From Sorghum bicolor (lineage: Eukaryota; Streptophyta; Magnoliopsida; Poales; Poaceae): a stretch of 64,000 bases of DNA. This document shows, piece after piece, positions 12,121-23,108 of this stretch. The notes beneath the pieces are model-generated. The model searched no databases. It worked only from the letters and a program-made list of their open reading frames with translations, and had not been told where the DNA came from. Where the stretch lies: the NCBI RefSeq assembly GCF_000003195.3, contig NC_012876.2:45441276-45505275 (forward strand), given 5' to 3'. Made by a program: the position numbers and the translations under genes. How positions within the stretch are numbered: position 1 is the first letter of the stretch; each line of letters starts with the position of its first letter.

Positions 12121-12402
12121 GGGCTGGCGTAGTTTGAATTTATACAATAATATATGTGAGCAGCGTCGGCCTTGAGTTTTTGAGGCCTGGGGCGAAACAA
12201 ATATCCGGGGCCCTCTATAGTGTGGCTCATCGTCGATCATTGACTGGTCGTCGCTCGTTAGGGTCAGGCGGAGTCGGCGAGTCGTGGAGACTGCAACCCT
12301 TTTGCATCGTGATCTCGTCTCTCCCATCGTGCAGCAACCGTGTGCCACGCGGCGCGCTCGCACGACTCGCGTCCGCCGCCAACCCGTGTTACCGCCGCGG
12401 AC

Positions 12403-12643
12403 GGCCTTGTTTAGTTGCAATTTTTTTTTGCAAAATAAATACTGTAACATTTTCATTTGTATTTGACAAATATTGTCCAATCATTACTAAGTGGGTTCAA
12501 AAGATTCGTCTCGTAAATTATAAGCAAACTGTGCAATTAGAAATTTTTTTATCTATATTTAATGCTCCATACATGTGCCGTAAAATTCGATGTGCTGAGA
12601 ATTTTGAAAAAAAATGCAAAAATTTTTGAAAGTAAACAAGGCT
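12403..12643. mobile_element. MITE-like TIR element
   Basis: About 240 bases lie between GGCCTTGTTTAGTTGCAA on the left and TTGAAAGTAAACAAGGCT on the right, an imperfect inverted repeat. The interior is AT-rich with the CAAATATTGTCCAATCATTA type of sequence that is widespread in grass genomes. The target duplication is unclear, so I do not assign a superfamily. Confidence 0.6.
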
Positions 12644-12724
12644 CTGGACTCGCGGAGTCGAGTCATGTGTTTGCATGTACGTGTGCCTTCTTGGCGTATG
12701 CTAGCATTTTTTTCTCTTTTTTTA

Positions 12725-13200
12725 ATGTGGGCTCGATCCTTCTCAGAAAAGCCAGGAATTGGAATTAGAGGCCAGCAACGATTCAATATTGGTCCAAATA
12801 CTAATACTACTGGGTGTTACGATTCAATATTGGTCCAAATACTAATACTACTGGGTGTTACATACCTAGGGCGTGGGGCCCTGCCTAAAGAGAGTCCACA
12901 TAACAATTCTAGTTGGTTTCATGTCCGTCGCTTGAGCCTTCTATCCTAAGCGGCAATACGCCATGTGGGCTCGATCCTTCTCAGAAAAGCCAGGAATTGG
13001 AATTAGAGGCCAGCAACGATTCAATATTGGTCCAAATACTAATACTACTGGGTGTTACGATTCAATATTGGTCCAAATACTAATACTACCGGGTGTTACA
13101 TACCTAGGGCGTGGGGCCCTGCCTAAAGAGAGTCCACATAACAATTCTAGTTGGTTTCATGTCCGTCGCTTGAGCCTTCTATCCTAAGCGGCAATACGCC
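12725..13200. repeat. Tandem duplication, two 238-base units
   Basis: Units at 12725-12962 and 12963-13200 are almost identical (one difference seen, CTACTGGG to CTACCGGG). Each unit contains two copies of a roughly 38-base block starting ACGATTCAATATTGGTCC. The duplication is direct and head-to-tail inside the CACTA element. The matching open frames (12614-12949 and 12963-13187) arise from it. Confidence 0.92.
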
Positions 13201-13490
13201 AATAGCGCCGCCGACGCCGTTCACGACTTTGTCGGTCTCCTTGGCTTCAGTCTTGAGACAGAGAGTAGTCCAGCCCCAATCGCAGCCGCAGATCAGAACA
13301 TCGCCAAGGCAACATGATCGCCTGGTAAACTTCCTGGTGCCCAGACCCTAATTTATTTAGTTATAATCTGTTGTGAATTGTGTATGTACACAAATTGATC
13401 TAGTAAGTGTAATTCTTTTATCTTGAAGCCATGTGGTGCGCAGGGTGAGTACGTGCATGCATATGGCAACAACGTTTTCAAGGGCACATG
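13201..13490. other. CACTA spacer before transposase
   Basis: I see no credible gene. A short GC-rich part changes to AT-rich sequence toward the transposase gene. Confidence 0.4.
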
Positions 13491-13712
13491 CATCATATTA
13501 ATTAAGTTGATCATGGCCGGTGGCTGCATGCTGGTAGGGTGCTGCTAAGTTGATCATGCTGCTAGCTAGGGCACTGCTAATTTGATCATGTTAATTAACA
13601 TTTTTTTGCACAAGATCATGTTAATTAAGTTGATCATGGCCTTAAATTATGGTTTTTTTGGTGAAAGATCATGTTAATTAAGTTGATCATGGCCGTAATA
13701 AGTCGATCATAT
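13491..13712. repeat. Irregular repeats of TTAATTAAGTTGATCATG
   Basis: Whole or partial copies occur at about 13497, 13547, 13577, 13617 and 13670, with spacers of 20-50 bases. TGATCA and TTAATTAA are palindromic, so the block is dense in short dyads. It lies directly upstream of the transposase gene and could be part of its promoter. Confidence 0.6.
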
Positions 13713-14031
13713 ACATGGCCGCTGCTAGCTGGCTCGTAATCCATTCAATTGATTTGTGTAAAGGATCGGAGGCGACGCAAAGTGATCAGCGAGAGGCAGC
13801 GTGCCTGCAGTGTGTTGTTTGCACACCTTTCTCCATCTTCATCATCTTGATGATTTGATTGCTGCCAGTATATATATATACTTCTTGTCATTACATTCGA
13901 TACACATATTATTTTTGTGCAGAAATTTACATACGTATATTTACTTATATATATACTTCTTGCCAGTATTTTGTGATTTTACTTATGCATATCCAAATTT
14001 TTATGCAGAAATTTATTTGGAGCATAATAAA

Positions 14032-15330
14032 ATGTCACGGCATGATGATAGGAGTTGGATGCGCATGGATAGGTCTAACCCTATTTGGCAGGACAAATTC
14101 CAGAAATATATTTGTATCACATTTGATGGCACATCAACTGCTAAGTGTCCGTGTGCTAAATGTCGATGCATGGTTTGGAAGACACGACGTGAGGTTCACC
14201 GACATGTTCTCGATAATCGCTTTGATGAAAGTTTCATCTCAGAAGGCGAACATCCAAGTGATGAAGGCGGCCCATCTAATCTTGAAGGATCAGTAGAAGA
14301 TGATGAAGGACATGACGTTGATCCTGGCACTGAGCTGGTTGGAACACTTATCAAGGCTACTATACATGGAAACATTATCCAAGGTCCAGATGAAGAGCCA
14401 AATGAGCGTGCCAAGAAGTTCTATAAATTATTAGAGGAGGCAAGACAAGAATTGTATCCAGGTTGCAAGGAGGCTACCAAGGTTTCTTTTATTGTGAGAT
14501 TGTTTCAGATTAAGTGCATGCATGGTATTAGTAACACTGCCTTGAGGAGCATACTAAATTTATTCTCAGTTGTGCTACCTGAAGGCCACTGTGTCCCAAA
14601 CACATTGGAGAAAGTGCAGAGGGTTGTTCAAGAGCTGGGTCTAGACTATGAAAAGATACACGCTTGTGAGAATGATTGTGTATTATTTTGGAAGGAAAAT
14701 GAAAAACTAGATAAGTGTCCAACATGTGGTGAGTCTAGGTGGAAGGATGAAGGTGCTGCAAAGGGTGATGATACTAGTGACACTGATGGTACACTAAAGA
14801 AGCGTGTTCCACGTAAGATCCTACGGTATTTCCCACTAATACCTCGGCTGCAGAGATTGTATATGAGGGAGAGCACATCATTGGATATGAGATGGCACAA
14901 GGAAGGATTGACCCGTGATGGTAGCAAAGTATTTTCTTTGAATTGCCTTATTGGGACTCACTGCTAATACGACATAATTTGGATGTGATGCACATTGAGA
15001 AGAACATTTGTGAGAGCATTCCCGGCTTGACATGCAACATCTTGGTATGAGGAAGGATCAACATCTTGTGATGGAGAATAATAAATATACTATGCCACCA
15101 GCATTGTACACATTATCTAAGGATCAGAAGGAAATTTTATGCAGATTTCTAGAAGGAGTGAAGATGCCTGATGGGTTTGCCTCTAATATAAAGAGATGTG
15201 TTGACATCAAAGCTTGTAAGGTTGCTGGACTTAAAACCCATGACTATCATGTTATTTTACAGAAGCTGTTACCTTTAATTGTACGTAGTATTCTACCACA
15301 AGATGTTTCTGAATTCAAGCTTAGCGCCAA
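14032..15330 (+). pseudogene. CACTA TNP2-type transposase, core deleted
   Basis: This is the En/Spm-type transposase that would cut the element ends. From ATG 14032, residues about 5-77 match the transposase-associated domain (WMRMDRSNPIWQDKFQKYI, then CPCAKC). The TNP2 N-terminus follows, with a Cys pair segment (CENDCVLFWKENEKLDKCPT). After DGSKVF near 14935 the frame breaks; sequence resumes in another frame with LLIRHNLDVMHIEKNICES (about 14965-15021), breaks again, and resumes with RLDMQHLGMRKDQH and a DUF4218-like tail (THDYHVILQKLLPLIVRSIL). The middle that holds the catalytic region is absent: the several hundred residues usual between these blocks are reduced to almost nothing. It cannot be an active transposase. 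Confidence 0.85.
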
Positions 15331-15737
15331 GGCTGAAGAACTGGTTTGCGAAACATGGCCGAAACCGATTTTACTCGATTCCATGATTTGCGAAGAACCG
15401 AACCGAACCAAAGAACCAAAAAAGGAAAATAAACTTACTTGGAGCCGTGAGTTCTAGCGCCAAACCTAGCCGTCATTGGCATGCCTCTGCGCCACCCCTT
15501 GCCACCCGCGTGGCCCTTTCGGCCGGGATTGGCCGCTCGCCCTTATCGGCGAGTTGTGTTTTGTGAGCCTACGCAGAAGAAGAGAGCGAGAAAAGAATAG
15601 GAGGAAATACAAGGATCCATGTGAGAGAAGTGCAAGAGAGAAAGATTTAGTAGAGAAATTTAAACGCTTATAGAAACAAAAAAATCACACTATAAAAGAG
15701 CGAGTTTTTTTCTAAGAGGGCCATGCTCTATAATAGC
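15331..15737. other. CACTA region between the two genes
   Basis: Transposase similarity fades after 15330. A CGAACCGAACC repeat lies near 15400, followed by a short GC-rich part and an A-rich part. The frames at 15032-15457 beyond the transposase part and at 15476-15673 show no recognisable motif. Confidence 0.4.
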
Positions 15738-15934
15738 TAGAGATGAAAACGGTATGGATATTTTCCGACCGTATTCGAGATCAAATTCGTTTAGAGAGGT
15801 TCAGATCTGTTCGTATCCGAGTCCGAATATCCAACATCCGATACCGTATCCGTATCCAAATTCTTAAATCGTATATATATGATGTCGACATCCAATCTTA
15901 TCTTATCCAATCGTCCGATCCGTTTTCATCCCTA
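15738..15934. mobile_element. MITE with TAGRGATGAAAACGG ends (hAT-like)
   Basis: The left end TAGAGATGAAAACGG is mirrored by the right end CCGTTTTCATCCCTA (14 of 15 match). The flanks ATAATAGC (15730-15737) and ATATTAGT (15935-15942) agree at 6 of 8 positions, consistent with a decayed 8-base duplication as made by hAT elements. It is 197 bases long, with no coding capacity. Confidence 0.7.
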
Positions 15935-15942
15935 ATATTAGT

Positions 15943-16540
15943 AGTCATTCGATCTCGATGTCATGCTATATGATCCCTTCATTATTTAAAATATTACATG
16001 TACTAAGATGTAAGACTCCTCATAAATCAAGATTTCTCGTTACTTCAAAAAAGAAAATAAACTTTAAATTTTTTTGAGCATGAATAACTTTAAATCGTTT
16101 ACACAAAGAAGGAAAATAAACTTTGAATCGTTTATTACGTGCATTTATCTCCTATATGTAAAAAACCCATAAACATATACATGTTCGTAGACTCCTCACA
16201 CACATAAAGAAGGACGTATATATGTATATATATGCCGCCGGCTGGAGGAGAGGAATGCATGTAGTTCAAATTTATTTAGAAATTCCAAAGCCTCCTCTCA
16301 TCGAGCCCAAAAAATCTGCCCAACCTGGCCTCCTTAGCATATCTGTCTCGCCTCCCTCCAAATCCAAGAGCGAAAACAATATAGAGCGCCAAATACGCCG
16401 CCTTCTTTCCGAAACGTTTTTGCTGCCCTACACCACGGAGCCTGCCCCCTCGTCTTCCCAAATAAATACCCACACTTAATCTAATCACTATTGCGATCAG
16501 AAAGGCAGCCGCCAGCTAGGCTTTCATCAAAGGATAGTAG
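15943..16540 (+). other. Upstream region of CACTA TNPA-like gene
   Basis: This stretch is AT-rich with short TATA runs (16216-16232), becoming pyrimidine-rich toward the gene. AAATAAATACCC near 16460 is a possible TATA-like element about 80 bases before the likely ATG at 16541. The frame at 16222-16479 has no motif that I recognise. Confidence 0.35.
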
Positions 16541-19500
16541 ATGGCGACCTCCCCGGCGGCTACGGCGACAATGGAGATCGATCGGCAACCTGCGTCGACG
16601 ACAACGACCCCAGTGTACACGACACCATCGCCAGCGCTCATGAGGCAGCCACCAGCGTCCACGAGGCAGCCGCCAGCGCCCACGACGATGAGACGCGGGG
16701 CCACGACGGTGCTTTTCGGCGGCGCGAGTAGGACGTCGACCCCTGCTTTGTCCGACCACGAGAGAGAGGACGGCAGTCAAGAACCCGTCAAGGAACATCC
16801 CGTGAGGCAACGTCGTATCGGATCTCAAATCATCAGGCCGGACTCACATCAGTAAGTAGCGACGCTCATGCTTTAATGATCCTGGATTATTCTGTTGCTA
16901 GCCGTGCGTGCCTCTGCAAATTTCTATTGCTGGCCGTGTATGCCTCTGCAAATTTCTGCCGTGTACTGTTACTTGTAGATATGCCTCTGCAAATTCTTAA
17001 CATGGTAGTATTCTTAACACTAAGATTTAGAAGCATTTTTCTTGAAAACTATTGGTTCAAATATATTATCATGTTATAATTATCCATTCAATTTCAGTCG
17101 TGTGTATGCCGCTGCAAATTGCTAGCTGTTATCCTGTTGCTTTGTTTAGTAGTTTATTATTTAATTATTCTTTCTTCAACCAAGATTAATTAATTCTGGT
17201 TTGTTCTTTACTAATACTTAGTTTAGAAAGCTCATTTTATGCTATCAGCTAGCCATACCTCAAATATATCCTGTCCTCTGCCACTGATCCAAGTAAGTAT
17301 GAATGTGGTCGTCAGGGAAAATGCTACGGTGTCAGAAGAAACAGAATCTTGGATTCTATATTTTCAGCTCGTAGGAGCAACACCTGAGCAGGAATTTGCT
17401 GAAGTTGAAATAGATAGAAAAGATCTCACGTTTGGAAACTTGTTAACAATGAAATCACGTTTTGGGTACTCTGTGAGGGACTTCGAACGTTGTGGTAATG
17501 GTGTAGCAAAAATGATTGAAATTGATGATGAACTAGATGCAGATGGAATGATAACAATGAACGGTGAGGAGAGAGAAGTCAGATTAGTACTGAGCAGGGA
17601 TAAAATAACTGAGCAAAATGTAACCATAACGCCCATCAAACTACCTCCGGGTACAGCATTTTATGAAGATTTCACAAATGAGCCAATTGATGAATACAAG
17701 GACTGGCTTGCAAAACTGCATGCAGAAGGTGTAGGCCTTCTGGTAAGTTAAGTTGCTGCACTCGTGTTATTAACTGCATCTTAGTTCATCGGTAGACAGT
17801 TCAATAATATAAGCATGGTTCCAGAATATAAGGATATGTTCAGGGAAGATACAGTCAAAACATACAGTGAATGGTTACGCCTCGAAGGAAAATTTGATGA
17901 CATAGGTAATATAATATCTCTCTTCAAGTTGTCTGTCAATTTAACAATTCTTCAAATACTAAATTTAACTTATGCTCTATTGTTGGCAGAGGCATATGCA
18001 GAGAACCCTAGTACTCAGTCAAGTGAAGCCAGCAATCCAACACCACCAACACACTGGCCAGCACATGCTCGTCGTATAAAAAAATAGGTCAATCCTGGTA
18101 AGACATTTTAAAAAAAATTTATAATAATAAGGTTTAATTTTATTCCACAACATTAATGGGAACATTTATTATTCTATGCCATTTTATGTCGTTTTGAAGG
18201 ACAAGTAAGCAATGAAAAGAGGAAGTTTAAAGGACGTGGCCCCCTTAAAGGTTTAGCTGTATCTAACAAAAGATTTAAGCAGGGCACTACGAAATTGAAT
18301 ATTGAATTCTCAAGTAGATTAGAAGGACCTGTAGGTGGTAACCAACGGTCTTTTGTTGACGAAGTCGTAGTATATACAAGGAAACATGCTCCACTTATTG
18401 GAGTGAGAAAGTGGAAAGATATCGAGGATGAAGTTAAAGAACAGATAGCATCTGAAATAATGGTAAGCTTCACATGTTTTTGGGTGTGTACCAATCTTAA
18501 TTGTGAAACGGTGTAAGAATTTACCCGGTTTGTGTATTTTCTTTTGAACAGGAAAGGTGGGACCTTGAGGAGACTGAGGATAAAAAGAAAATTATATGGA
18601 GCATCGCTAATGAGCGTTACAAAGGATGGCGATCGACGTTCAGTGCCACATACAGGGCATATGATAGTTATGATGAGAGAATGAGACATAAGCCTGAAGA
18701 TTTGCACATTGTTGAATGGCACTATCTAGTGTTGTATTTTGGCACTGAGCAATTCCAGGTTTGATGCAATTTACTTTTTTGATGCCAACTGCACATAAAG
18801 AGATAAATATTTTCTTCAGAGCACTATTTTTTTAATACAAACACAATATGCAGAAAATTAGCAAAAAAAATTCTCAAAACCGTGGACTGCAACAAACACA
18901 ACATATGATGGGATCAAAGCCTTTTTCTCAGTGCAGCTATGAACTGGTAATGAATTGAGAAGCACATGCATGTCAATGTTTTCTTACTTGATGAAATATT
19001 TATTTATTTGAATCTAACCAAAACTAGAGAGATCCACAAACTGGTGAAGAGCCAAATGATTTGACTCTTTGGGCAAAAACTCATAGTAAAGGAGGAAGGT
19101 GGACAAATGATGCATCTAAGGCTGTCTATGTGCGTATTCTAACATGTTCTCCAAACCTTAATAAATGATTCATAGTATTGCTCTTCCATTCCAATTTTAG
19201 TTTTAACACTTTCAAATGACTTCTATGTGTTAGGAAATTGCTTCGAGCAAAATTAAAGAGAAGGAAACAGAGTCACCAGAAAACTTTATTCCCTCAATAG
19301 AGAGAAACCTTATTTTCCAGACAGCATACAAGCAAACTACTAGATGCAAATCATCAAAGGTTCATGGCAATGGCTATTTGGCAAGGTATCCAAGTAGAAA
19401 GCAGCTAATGACTGAACATTTCAAGGACCTGGCCCGTTCTGAAACAGAGTCCCATATTGAAAATGAAGAGCTGAAGGCTACGCTAGAGAAGGTACAAGAA

Positions 19501-21609
19501 CAACTCCAAAGCCAAGTTGCTGAAAGGGAATCCGAGAAGGAAGAACATAGGCGTCAGATGGAAGAATTACAAAAAGCAAGGGAGGCTGATAAAGAAGAAC
19601 TTAGGAAAGAGTTTATGTCAATGCTAACAGCACAAATGCAAGGAGCATCACCACAGGTAATAGTATTGCAAGATTTGAACTTGCATATTTATCTAGTCAG
19701 TATGTTTATCATAGGAATAGTTTTTTTTTGCTGTACTAGCATTTGTGCATTGCTATGGGAGCCTCAAAATTCTAGGTTGCCACTATATCATCAATGCTCA
19801 AATTCACCCCATGCATTTAAGTGGTCTTTCACACAACAAACAGAAAATTCTAAACTGAGCAAATTAATTATCTACTAGAAGTTGGTCTGCTAAAACCACC
19901 TTTTAATTAGATTGATGGGATAGTGTATTATTTGGGAGCAAAATTGATCCCTGAGAGAAAGGACCAACTATTGCTGTTTTCCCTATTTCTATTCTTATCT
20001 TTACAAATACAGGTTGCATTTTTTACTTTGCCAACACCATTCACCTCATTGGCCTCACTCCCTCAGATTCATCCCTTCTCCATGTAACTAGTTTCTGAAT
20101 TAGGAAAGCTATGCTGGTGGCTAATGAATATCGATCTTTTACAGGCAGATAAATCAGACTTTAGAGTTAGCATCATCTATTAATTTTAATAATATTGCAA
20201 CACCCCTTTGGTCATTGAACTTAGTAGGTGCCTCTACATCTCTCACTGAACTTTACAATTTCTACACTAGCTAGATTGCGACTGATCTATATGCTGGATA
20301 TTCTACAAAATATCTATGTTTGCTGTAGGCTGTAACTGTTGGTTTCCTCATGGCATATGATCATGTGCTCACCCATCAAAGATTATCATGTATATCAAGG
20401 ATTTGGTAGTTTGAAAGCAATTTCAGTTTCTATAGATGTCTAAGTTAATTTTAGTATTTGTGCTACAGTATTCAGACTCTATAAGCATTTAATAAAAGTT
20501 TAAGGAGCAAGAGAAGCTTATGATATGTGAGCTTTCTTGCTGTATTTTACCATTTGTGCTCTCAAGTTTCTATATGTGGTATGTGCCACTTTTTAATTTG
20601 AAAGACGCCTATCACAATGGTTCATATAACTTGTTCCCCCCCACTCCCCGATGCCATTTAACTGTTAAGCATCTATCACTCAATAATGTCTGAAGAAACA
20701 TTGTTGAACATCTAGATTGACGACTTGTCTATCATTTTTGTTAGTGGTATACAACAAATTCAAAATTCAAATATTATGGGTCCTTTGTGTTTTGTTCCCA
20801 TTGCAACGCACGGACATGATATTGGTGTTTTGTACAATTGTGATGATCAAATACAGCTGATTGCATGTAAATAACAAATTATATATGGCGTACTCCATCT
20901 TGCATTTCCATATGCCAATGAAATGTTCAATTAAGTGTCTTATTCCAATTTTGTGTTAATAGATGCATTAGTACTGAAAATCTTGGATATGTCTTACACT
21001 TTGAAATTTTGATTCAATATATTGCAACTTTGATGGTCACCAGCAGGTCATGGCAATGTGCAGCCATCTTCCTAATAACTGATGCCTAGAAATAGGCCTC
21101 GGTTGGCTACCTAGGAGTTGGGATTCACTATACATAAGAAGATTAATCAATTAAGTTCTTGTCTATGGGAGCTAAGTAGTTATAATAAATTTTAACTGCA
21201 GGTTAATCAAGGTGCAATCGAAACAACAGCTGACGAAACAACTGCTAACACAACATCCTCAATTGCTCAAGAACCAGACTTGAGTCAAAGAGAAGAAACA
21301 ACACTTGAGGATGAAGCAACATTAGATCAGGTTATTTCACATTAAAAATTGTTTATGGCCATCATGAATTATTGCACCGTATGAGTCCTAATATTTTTCA
21401 TATAATTTATTGAGTTGCAAAATAACCTACAGGTAAACCAGAAAGTGCAACTCATAGCTTCAACAGGTGTGGGTAGCACTGTGCGCACCACTAGAGCCAG
21501 TCTTAACCGAAATCAATCACAAAACAAAGAAGGAAATGGCACACCAAATTTTATTTCGAGGGCACAATTGACTGATGCCGTGTCAAAGAGACGATTCAAA
21601 AAGAATTGA
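16541..21609 (+). pseudogene. CACTA TNPA-like gene (Transposase_24), multi-exon, with stop
   Basis: This is the second En/Spm-type gene, which should bind subterminal repeats. Proposed exons by splice sites: 16541-16851, one ending 17742, 17800-17905, 17990-18097, 18200-18462, 18552-18758, 18854-18946, 19028-19129, 19234-19656, 21202-21330, 21433-21609. The N-terminus is Pro/Thr-rich. Exons 5-9 carry the plant Ptta/En/Spm transposase domain (RFKQGTTKLNIEF, GVRKWKDIEDEVKEQI, EDLHIVEWHYLVLYFG, LARYPSRKQLMTEHFK). Exon 9 ends in a long charged coiled coil. Phases agree across most junctions, which supports the model. In exon 4 a TAG at 18085-18087 interrupts the frame, with coding similarity continuing after it. 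The start of exon 2 is uncertain. The 1.5-kb intron before exon 10 shows nothing recognisable. Confidence 0.8.
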
Positions 21610-22315
21610 ATGTAAGCTTCATTTTTCGTATTGCTTCTGAAAATTCAGATTAAAGCCATGTTCAGTGAACTGCTCAACCATTGTACAGTTTGCATTGTTG
21701 TTGCTAAACAGATAGCTTTAGTTTCCAATACCTGTCTACATTCTGCTTTTGCTGCTGTCCTAAACAATTCAGTACTTTAGCTATATATTTTTATCTGCAT
21801 GAAATTTCCTTAGTCGAATGTGCTTGCTTATAAATCATCTTATATTACATTAGCTGTTAGCTTCTCTCTGCTTGTGTCATGTTAGCTTATACAATAGGAC
21901 ATGCTAATTATTCATTTATATTTATTTAGTACACTGTTGCTCAACTGATAGTAACCTAGTAACCTGCTTTTTCTTGGAAGGATCTTTCAAAAGAAATCCT
22001 TGAGTGAATTTCCTATGACAATTGCATATCCTTAAATGCAGAATTTGAGTGGAGCACACAAGTGATGGGATCGTCCAAATGAGGCCAAGCCAAGCCAAGT
22101 GAAGCTGCAGTGCTGTCTACGCATCTTAGAAGTTTTTGTTTAGGAACATATATGCTGGATATCTTTGTTTCGATAACGCTTGTGTAGCCTGTGTTTGATT
22201 TTTTATAGCGTTTAATTTCAGATGTGAACAAATGAAGCAAGTTATATTTTGGTTTAATGGCTTCATTAAAATTGTTTGTTGATGTCTATTGAGCTTCTAA
22301 TTAAGTAATGGTGCT
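21610..22315. other. CACTA 3' noncoding region
   Basis: AT-rich sequence after the TNPA-like stop codon. It would hold the 3' UTR and polyadenylation signals; I see no gene. Confidence 0.5.
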
Positions 22316-23108
22316 GCAATATTGCCTGGTGGCACCAAACTAAAAGCATTGTAAAAGTGGATATTAGCAACCCTATTTTTTATGGCAATCTATCGTATAG
22401 CAACGTATGCTCTTCGTGGCAATAGAGGTTGCACTAATAGCAATGGAACAGTCAATGTGGCAACATGCACATGTTACCACCACCACTTGGTGTTGTGACA
22501 TAATCCTATTGCCACACTTGTTCTCTGTGGAAATAGTGACTATACCTTAAGCAACCAAATGTTCGGTGTGGCAATTGCACATGTGCCCACCACTCCCTAG
22601 TGTTGCGACATAATCCTAGTTGCCACACTAATTTTGCGTAGCAACAACTACTACACCTTAGAGCAACCAAATGTTGGGCGTGGCAATTGCACAAGTTACC
22701 ACCACTTATTGGTGTTGCAACATAATCCTTGTTGCCACACTCATTTTGTGTGGCAATAGCGACAACACCTTATAGCAACCAAATGTTGGGCATGGCAATT
22801 GCATATGTTGCCACCACTTCTAAGTGTTGTGACATAATCCTTTTACCACTATCGATATGTGTGGCAATACTTTGTGTTGCAACACACGTTCGGCATTGCT
22901 AGTGTACCATTTGCTACACCATGGGCATGTTGCCATTGCATGGTCCAGCAACGCCTAAGGTGTTGCATTAGTTGATGTTGCCACACATTCAATTGTAGTA
23001 AAACCTTAGGTTGCAACACCCTTAGTGTTGAAATTTTGATACAGATTTGCAACACTGCATAGAAAGGTGTTGTTTGGGGCGTTGAAAAAGGGTTCAAATT
23101 TAGTAGTG
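22316..23108 (-). repeat. CACTA 3' subterminal repeat region
   Basis: It is dense in GTTGCCAC, GTGGCAA, TTGCAAC and GCAACCAAATGTT motifs. A roughly 115-base unit (GCAACCAAATGTTSGGYGTGG followed by CCACCAC and CATAATCC) recurs at about 22550, 22666 and 22777. It is the counterpart of the 5' region and ends in the terminal CACTA repeat. Confidence 0.8.

Larger units (their letters stand above)
10576..23108 (+). mobile_element. CACTA (En/Spm) DNA transposon, complete ends
   Basis: The ends are CACTACTAGATTTTGACCC (10576-10594) and the inverse of CACTACTAAATTTGAACCC (23090-23108), 16 of 19 identical. They are flanked by the 3-base duplication TTG (10573-10575 and 23109-23111), as expected for CACTA elements. 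Joining the flanks restores the gag seen in E4. Subterminal repeats of TTGCAAC and TTGCCAC lie at both ends. It carries two genes: a TNP2-type transposase with its core deleted and a TNPA-like multi-exon gene with a stop. It also holds two MITE-like inserts and a tandem duplication. At 12.5 kb it is within the usual size of plant CACTA elements. It is probably non-autonomous. Confidence 0.93.

Noticed and set aside
11128..12629. Several open frames on both strands in the GC-rich block of the CACTA element
   Set aside because: They overlap on opposite strands, are full of Arg, Ala, Pro and Cys from GGCCCG-type repeats, and have no family motif.
13801..14031. In-frame upstream extension of the TNP2 frame
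   Set aside because: The extension reads hydrophobic, AT-rich sequence with TATATA runs. The transposase-associated domain begins right after ATG 14032, so that start is preferred.
16481..16828. Minus-strand frame of 115 residues opposite the first TNPA-like exon
   Set aside because: It is a shadow of the Pro/Thr-rich exon on the plus strand; Arg/Gly-rich composition is the complement of that codon use.
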